Source: CALALP01 sp041855735
GTDB lineage: Bacteria; Bacillota; Clostridia; Lachnospirales; Lachnospiraceae
Direction of reading: 5' to 3'
Assembly (NCBI GenBank): GCA_041855735.1
Contig: JBHAEV010000093.1
Coordinates: 1 to 11,244, forward strand
DNA length: 11,244 nucleotides
The notes under the pieces are model-generated. The model made no database searches and was not told where the DNA came from. It was given only the letters and a program-made list of their open reading frames with translations. The position numbers and the translations under genes were made by a program. Positions 6,988-11,244 of this stretch are shown piece by piece. How positions within the stretch are numbered: the first letter of the stretch is position 1; the number at the start of each line of letters is the position of its first letter.

Positions 6988-7016
6988 ATCATACAAAAAA
7001 AAATGCCGATTTGCAA
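6988..7016 (-). promoter_or_regulatory. Promoter of the 42-residue membrane protein gene
   Basis: On the minus strand TTGCAA (complement of 7011-7016) is followed after 17 bases by TATGAT (complement of 6988-6993), predicting a start near 6981 and a ~34-base leader containing AAGGAG. The -35 lies inside the palindrome ATTTGC-AA-GCAAAT (7009-7022), which could be a repressor site, though AT-rich palindromes of this size can arise by chance. Confidence 0.7.
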
Positions 7017-7079
7017 GCAAATATTGAGAAGTTTGAAAGAAAAATGTAAGAAAGAGGAGATCGTTAAGAAATAATATTT

Positions 7080-7110
7080 TTGAACCAAATATTCGGACTT
7101 GTGATACAAT
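7080..7110 (+). promoter_or_regulatory. Probable promoter of nicotinate phosphoribosyltransferase
   Basis: TGATACAAT (7102-7110) is an extended -10. TTGAAC (7080-7085) could be a -35, but at 19 bp spacing it is imperfect. The predicted start near 7117 falls on the upstream GTG codon, so a normal leader exists only if translation begins downstream at ATG 7162 or 7180. Confidence 0.5.
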
Positions 7111-7179
7111 GAGCATGTGATTGAAATCAAAGAAGTCGATGAAACGGTTTTTTCATCGAGGATGAAAGCGAGAGAGAAG

Positions 7180-8655
7180 ATGGGAGAGAGAAATTTAACA
7201 TTATTGACGGATCTGTATGAGCTGACCATGATGCAGGGTTATTTTTTTGAAGGGGATCGAAATGAGACGGTCGTATTTGACGCATTTTATCGTTCGAATC
7301 CGAACAATAACGGATATTCGATTGCCGCCGGATTGGAGCAGGCGATCGAGTACATCCATCGTCTGCATTTTGAAGACAGCGACATCGCGTATCTGCGTTC
7401 CACAGGGATGTTTCGGGAAGAATTCCTGATTTATCTGCGCGAGTTTCAATTTACCGGGGATATCTACGCAATCCCGGAGGGCAGTGTGATGTTTCCGAGA
7501 GAGCCGTTTTTGAAGGTCATCGCCCCGATTATGCAGGCGCAGCTGATTGAAACGGCATTGTTGAATATCATCAATCATCAGAGCCTGATCGCCACCAAAG
7601 CCGCCAGAGTGGTGCATGCTGCAGCCGGAGAGCCGGTGCTGGAATTCGGACTTCGTCGCGCGCAGGGGCCGGATGCGGGTATTTACGGTGCAAGGGCTGC
7701 CATGATCGGCGGATGTGCGGGTACCAGCAATGTACTGGCGGGGAAGTTGTTTGACGTCCCGGTGATGGGAACGCATGCGCACAGCTGGATCATGAGTTTT
7801 CCGGATGAACTTACCGCATTTCGAACCTATGCCAAATTGTATCCGGATTCCTGTATTTTGCTGGTGGACACCTATGATACCTTGAAAAGCGGTGTTCCGA
7901 ATGCAATCAAAGTTTTTCGGGAGATGAAAGAGAGCGGGATGGAGCTGAAGAAATACGGAATCCGTTTGGACAGCGGCGATCTTGCCTATCTTTCGAAGAA
8001 AGCGAAAAAAATGTTTGATGACGCCGGTTTTGAGGATGTCATTATTTCGGCATCCAATGATCTGGATGAACAGATCATCAGTTCTCTGAAACTACAGGGT
8101 GCCAAGGTCAATTCATGGGGAGTCGGCACCAATTTGATCACTTCCAGGGATTGTCCGGCATTCGGAGGAGTGTACAAACTTGCGGCAATCTTTGACAGGG
8201 AGAGAGGTGATTTCATTCCGAAAATCAAGCTTTCCGAGAATGCCGAAAAGATCACGAATCCGGGCAATAAAACCATCTATCGCATTTACGGGAAGTCATC
8301 CGGCAAGGTCATTGCCGATCTGATCTGTCTGGTGGGAGAGCATTTTGACGAGAACAGGAGTTTGATGTTGTTTGACCCGATTGAAACCTGGAAGAAGACA
8401 AAACTGGAAGCCGGATCGTACACCATGCGCGAAATGCTGGTTCCGGTTTTTAGAAACGGCAGGCAGGTGTACAAGTCGCCGAGCGTGATGGAGATCCGCG
8501 AATACTGCAGAAAGGAACTGGAGTCCTTGTGGGATGAGGCGAAGCGATTCTCCTATCCGCACGAGACATATGTGGATCTTTCCGAGAAACTTTGGAATAT
8601 GAAAAATGAGCTTTTGCAAAAATACCATGTTTCCGACGAACTGTCGTTTGAGTGA
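7180..8655 (+). CDS. pncB: Nicotinate phosphoribosyltransferase
   Basis: This 491-residue enzyme makes nicotinate mononucleotide from nicotinate, PRPP and ATP, the entry step of NAD salvage from nicotinic acid. Family features in order are NLTLLTDLYELTM near the N-terminus, EFGLRRAQGPDAG, GTHAHSW at 197-203 with the His expected to be phosphorylated during ATP hydrolysis, RLDSGDLAYLSKKA, SNDLDE, GVGTNLITS, and FGGVYKLAAI. Length fits the Firmicutes form. ATG 7180 is preferred because homologues begin a few residues before NLTLLTDLYELTM and the promoter would start transcription near 7117. The frame is open to GTG 7117, and ATG 7162 is also possible. The ribosome binding site at 7180 is only a weak AGAGAG run. 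A strong terminator follows. With nudC nearby, this strand handles NAD synthesis and turnover. Confidence 0.94.
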   Translation: MGERNLTLLTDLYELTMMQGYFFEGDRNETVVFDAFYRSNPNNNGYSIAAGLEQAIEYIHRLHFEDSDIAYLRSTGMFREEFLIYLREFQFTGDIYAIPEGSVMFPREPFLKVIAPIMQAQLIETALLNIINHQSLIATKAARVVHAAAGEPVLEFGLRRAQGPDAGIYGARAAMIGGCAGTSNVLAGKLFDVPVMGTHAHSWIMSFPDELTAFRTYAKLYPDSCILLVDTYDTLKSGVPNAIKVFREMKESGMELKKYGIRLDSGDLAYLSKKAKKMFDDAGFEDVIISASNDLDEQIISSLKLQGAKVNSWGVGTNLITSRDCPAFGGVYKLAAIFDRERGDFIPKIKLSENAEKITNPGNKTIYRIYGKSSGKVIADLICLVGEHFDENRSLMLFDPIETWKKTKLEAGSYTMREMLVPVFRNGRQVYKSPSVMEIREYCRKELESLWDEAKRFSYPHETYVDLSEKLWNMKNELLQKYHVSDELSFE

Positions 8656-8666
8656 TGTTTCATAGT

Positions 8667-8716
8667 ACGACCGCCTGTATTGATGTTCGACAAATACAGA
8701 TGGTCGTGTTTATTTT
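8667..8716 (+). terminator. Intrinsic terminator after nicotinate phosphoribosyltransferase
   Basis: ACGACC (8667-8672) pairs with GGTCGT (8702-8707). CTGTATT (8675-8681) pairs with AATACAG (8693-8699) around an 11-base loop, with a small internal loop between. The stem is followed by GTTTATTTT. It begins 12 bases after the stop codon. Confidence 0.8.
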
Positions 8717-8734
8717 GCGCAGGATATGCGAAAA

Positions 8735-8820
8735 ATGAGTAAGCGATACCGGGCAATTACAAATTTTTCAATGAGTTATCGATTTTCTTGTCCGGGAAAG
8801 CTTTACAAAATTCATTTTTT
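8735..8820. repeat. Imperfect tandem repeat upstream of the protease promoter
   Basis: ATGAGTAAGCGAT (8735-8747) recurs as ATGAGTTATCGAT (8771-8783), 11 of 13 matching, with a 36-base period. Both are followed by CCGGG and then TTACAAA with a T-rich end (first at about 8749-8770, second at about 8792-8820), though the spacing differs. It may be a duplicated promoter-region segment. The similarity is modest. Confidence 0.35.
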
Positions 8821-8829
8821 TATTATAAT
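8802..8829 (+). promoter_or_regulatory. Promoter upstream of the S8 protease
   Basis: TTTACA (8802-8807) and TATAAT (8824-8829) with 16 bp spacing form a good housekeeping-type promoter. The predicted start is near 8836, leaving a leader of about 380 bases before the protease ATG at 9218. Confidence 0.65.
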
Positions 8830-8835
8830 TGGTAT

Positions 8836-9217
8836 TGGAGCTATGCAGAATAGTTTCCGATAAATTAAAGAAGGAGGTATGATCGGGCAGATGCCGAGTC
8901 ATGTTTGAGTGTAATGAAGTTATTTGGCAGAGTCTTGTAATTCTGCTGTTTTGTTGTGATTGAAAACAACGTATTTACATTTCATGTCCAAAATAAATGG
9001 TTTATTCGGAAACTGTATAGCCTTAAATACGGAGATAAAGGAGTTATGCTTTTGCCATGTGCATGAAAAATGCAACATATTTAGGTGACGCAGGTTTCAG
9101 AAAACTGTATTTTGACAAGTCTGTTGCAAATGCGAAGTAATGGAACTGCTTCGCATGCCTATTGTCTTCTTACAATTTCCTTGTCGTTAATGCAAAAGTT
9201 TACAAAAGGAAATTCTT
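8836..9217 (+). promoter_or_regulatory. Long structured leader of the S8 protease mRNA
   Basis: There is no convincing gene here. The leader holds two strong Shine-Dalgarno sequences placed too close to short frames: AAGGAGGT (8871-8878) directly before ATG 8879 (nine codons, MIGQMPSHV, stop at 8906-8908), and AAGGAG (9038-9043) two bases before ATG 9046 (six codons, MLLPCA). Hairpins are seen at 9057-9078 (ATGTGCAT with ATGC-A-ACAT, loop GAAAA) and 9130-9156 (ATGCGAAG with CTTCGCAT), the latter followed by a pyrimidine-rich stretch. I could not match it to any riboswitch consensus I know. A regulatory role is inference. Confidence 0.4.
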
Positions 9218-11244
9218 ATGACAAAACTATTTAAAAGAATAGTTTGCTCTTTATTAATTTCAACGATGGCTTTGTCCGGAATGCCGAATACGGGTGTGAC
9301 GGAAGTGAAAGCCGATGAAATTGAACTCAAAGAAACGCAAGTTGAGCAAATATTAAAACGCTCCTCATCGAGCTATGATTTGATACTGTATTTTCGGGAT
9401 GATTCGATCGACGAAGATGCGGTATATCATTCACAAAAGGGAGCAAAATCTCTCTTGGATGATGCGGTTTCTCACGGACTGGCTGATGCGTATAAGGTGT
9501 TTGAACCCATCAATGCGCTATCGGTTACGGTTCATGATGAAGCAATTGTGAAAGAACTGGCAGCATTGGAGGATGTTGTTGAGTTACAGGAGAACCAAGT
9601 GTATAAAGTTGATTTTCCTACGGAACCGGTACAGCTGATGGCTCGTTCGTTTTTGCCGGAAACTTCGGACGGTATTGAATGGGGTGTAAAGGCAATTCAT
9701 GCCGATAAGGTATGGGAAGAGTACGGTTTGACCGGGGAAGGTGTCACCGTCGGTATCATCGATACCGGGGTGAATTATAATCTGCCGTCCTTAAAGAGTG
9801 CATTCATGGCGAATTACAGAAATTCCGACCCGAGCGAATACTATCGGGATTTCACGAATGAAAGCAGTGGACCGGGCAGCAGCAGCAATGACCACGGAAC
9901 ACATGTGGCGGGTATTATTGTCGGAAACGACGGCAGTGATAACAATCGAACCGGGGTTGCTCCGGGTGCGAAGTTTATCAGCGCAAAAGCGGTCAGTGAA
10001 AACAGACAGTATTCAAACACAACGGTTTTGGAAGCATTTTTGTGGTTGATTGAAAAAGATGTGGACATCATCAACTGCTCATTCGGTGCGCCATATTCCT
10101 ACAGCAATGCGTATCTGGAAAAAGCGATCGAATTGGCGGAGAGCAAAAACATAGCCGTGGTCATTTCGTCGGGGAATGTTAAGGCAAATCAAAACAAAGG
10201 TTTGCTCTACCCGGCAGCAACCGGAGCCGGAGGAATTGTCGTCGGATCCGTCAATCAGAATCTGCAACTCTCGTCCTTTTCCGCGCGGGGTCCCTCTTTG
10301 ATGAGCGGGATGGAGGGCGTGGTACGTCCGGATGTGGTTGCACCGGGTGAGCTGATTCGTTCCACAATGTATTCCGGAAGATTCGGAATACTGAGCGGAA
10401 CAAGTCAGGCGGCGCCTCATGTCACAGGGGTCATTGCCCTGATGAAAGAGGCAAAACCGGATATTACGCCGAATGAGATCAAGAGCATATTGAAGGCGAC
10501 TTCTCAGGCTCTGACCGATTCGGAATACAGAACTTCGCCGAACATGGGGTATGGGTACGGACTGGTCAATGCGTATGATGCGGTTTCTTTTCTCATCGGA
10601 AGAAAAATGGGAAGCATATACGGAACGATTCGTCCTGCTGCGCCAAGAGTCATGAGTGTATACGAGCAAATAGCCGCAGCAGGTGCCGTATCGGCACAGG
10701 AGCTTTCAAGTTCGGCAGATGAAACCTCGCAGCCCGACCCGGGGCAAAACAGCAATACGAACTTACCGATTTCCGATGCAGCCAATCCGTCAAACGATTC
10801 TTCTGCCGGACCAGGTGAGGTCATAGGTACAACGGCACCAAGTATGGAAGGTGAAACGGCAATTTCAAAAGCGCCGCTTCTTGAAAGCGAGGCGACTTCG
10901 GAATCATCGGCCGTTGAGAGTGGTTCATCGGAAGCCATTACGGAGGAATCCTTTGAATCACAATCGTTGCCGGAATACGGTGCACCCGTTGCCACAGCTT
11001 CTGAAGCTGTGCAAAACAGTGCTTTGTCTACAAATGAATCGGTTTTCATGACTGAATCAAATCAATCTCATTCGGAAGATGAGCTTATAAAATCACAGTC
11101 ATACGGGGAAAAAGACCATTTTTCATCAGTAGAAGAATCAAGCACGAATACAAATGAATCATCGGAAGATGGATTATTCCTGCAGTCGGAAGATACAGGC
11201 GGACAGGAGGTCATTACTCCGGATGAACTTGTGGAAAATAACGG
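9218..11244 (+). CDS. Secreted subtilisin-like (S8) serine protease, 3' end beyond window
   Basis: The frame is open from ATG 9218 to the window edge (675 codons, no stop), with AAGGA 7 bases upstream of the start. Residues 1-32 are a signal peptide (basic N-end, hydrophobic core, likely cut after VKA). About 53-130 resembles an inhibitor I9 propeptide, which chaperones folding and is removed. The S8 catalytic domain covers about 150-445 with Asp182 (GIIDTGV), His226 (NDHGTHVAG), oxyanion-hole Asn320 (SSGN) and Ser396 (GTSQAAPH), all present, so it should be active. From about residue 490 the protein becomes a low-complexity, Ser/Glu/Thr-rich acidic tail with repeated TNES and SED words, probably a stalk or linker to a C-terminal domain or surface anchor not seen here. 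It is preceded by its own promoter and a long leader. Confidence 0.93.
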   Translation, partial: MTKLFKRIVCSLLISTMALSGMPNTGVTEVKADEIELKETQVEQILKRSSSSYDLILYFRDDSIDEDAVYHSQKGAKSLLDDAVSHGLADAYKVFEPINALSVTVHDEAIVKELAALEDVVELQENQVYKVDFPTEPVQLMARSFLPETSDGIEWGVKAIHADKVWEEYGLTGEGVTVGIIDTGVNYNLPSLKSAFMANYRNSDPSEYYRDFTNESSGPGSSSNDHGTHVAGIIVGNDGSDNNRTGVAPGAKFISAKAVSENRQYSNTTVLEAFLWLIEKDVDIINCSFGAPYSYSNAYLEKAIELAESKNIAVVISSGNVKANQNKGLLYPAATGAGGIVVGSVNQNLQLSSFSARGPSLMSGMEGVVRPDVVAPGELIRSTMYSGRFGILSGTSQAAPHVTGVIALMKEAKPDITPNEIKSILKATSQALTDSEYRTSPNMGYGYGLVNAYDAVSFLIGRKMGSIYGTIRPAAPRVMSVYEQIAAAGAVSAQELSSSADETSQPDPGQNSNTNLPISDAANPSNDSSAGPGEVIGTTAPSMEGETAISKAPLLESEATSESSAVESGSSEAITEESFESQSLPEYGAPVATASEAVQNSALSTNESVFMTESNQSHSEDELIKSQSYGEKDHFSSVEESSTNTNESSEDGLFLQSEDTGGQEVITPDELVENN

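Noticed and set aside
8901..8963. 20-codon frame starting MFECNEV in the protease leader
   Set aside because: No ribosome binding site at usable distance and no recognisable product; kept only as part of the leader description.
8914..9066. Possible decayed gene: MKLFGRVL, then a stop, then ~40 open codons, superficially like the protease signal peptide
   Set aside because: The resemblance to MTKLFKRIV is short and could be chance; no downstream homology to the protease.
9060..9120. Cyclic-di-GMP type riboswitch, prompted by GACGCAGG and neighbouring A-rich loops
   Set aside because: The rest of the GEMM consensus and paired stems are absent.
9112..9141. TTGACA as a -35 for a second protease promoter
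   Set aside because: A consensus -35, but at 16-18 bp there is no acceptable -10 (AAGTAA/AGTAAT).
10504..11049. 181-codon minus-strand frame opposite the protease tail
   Set aside because: Its low-complexity composition mirrors the Ser/Glu-rich tail; no ribosome binding site or motif.

Overview
The window is a gene-dense bacterial chromosome segment of moderate GC content. It suggests a Gram-positive anaerobe of the Clostridia, perhaps Lachnospiraceae-like. The grounds are the class 1B pyrK-pyrD-pyrE order, strong AAGGAG-type ribosome binding sites, several small multi-membrane proteins typical of Firmicutes, and a secreted subtilisin with no outer-membrane features. The family-level placement is inference.

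Region 1 (1-4916, plus strand) starts inside the end of pyrK (electron-transfer subunit of dihydroorotate dehydrogenase B). It continues with pyrD and pyrE, so it is the distal part of a pyrimidine biosynthesis operon. The same strand carries on, with no visible terminator, into a VanZ-family membrane protein, a small three-helix membrane protein and a 681-residue protein whose C-terminal half is an M29 (aminopeptidase T/AmpS type) metallopeptidase. Between pyrE and the VanZ gene lies a degraded second copy of the last ~15 codons of pyrE, a recombination scar that also affects which VanZ start is believable.

Region 2 (4920-5912) is a minus-strand CPBP-family intramembrane protease. It ends only 3 bp from the M29 gene. 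Its promoter faces that of nudC, and the two extended -10 boxes form a near-perfect inverted repeat.

Region 3 (5913-8716) concerns NAD metabolism: nudC (NADH pyrophosphatase, plus strand) and nicotinate phosphoribosyltransferase (plus strand). Between them on the minus strand lies a 42-residue, entirely non-basic, single-helix membrane protein. It has its own promoter, ribosome binding site and intrinsic terminator, and its size makes it easy to miss.

Region 4 (8717-11244) has a ~560 bp non-coding stretch with a good promoter and a ~380 nt hairpin-rich leader containing two strong Shine-Dalgarno sequences attached to very short reading frames. It leads into a secreted subtilisin-like (S8) protease with signal peptide, I9 propeptide, full catalytic domain and a Ser/Glu-rich acidic tail that runs off the window.

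No tRNA, rRNA, CRISPR array, insertion sequence or phage gene was seen. The best candidates for something undescribed are the 42-residue protein unit, the pyrE tail remnant, the protease leader, and the N-terminal half of the M29 protein.
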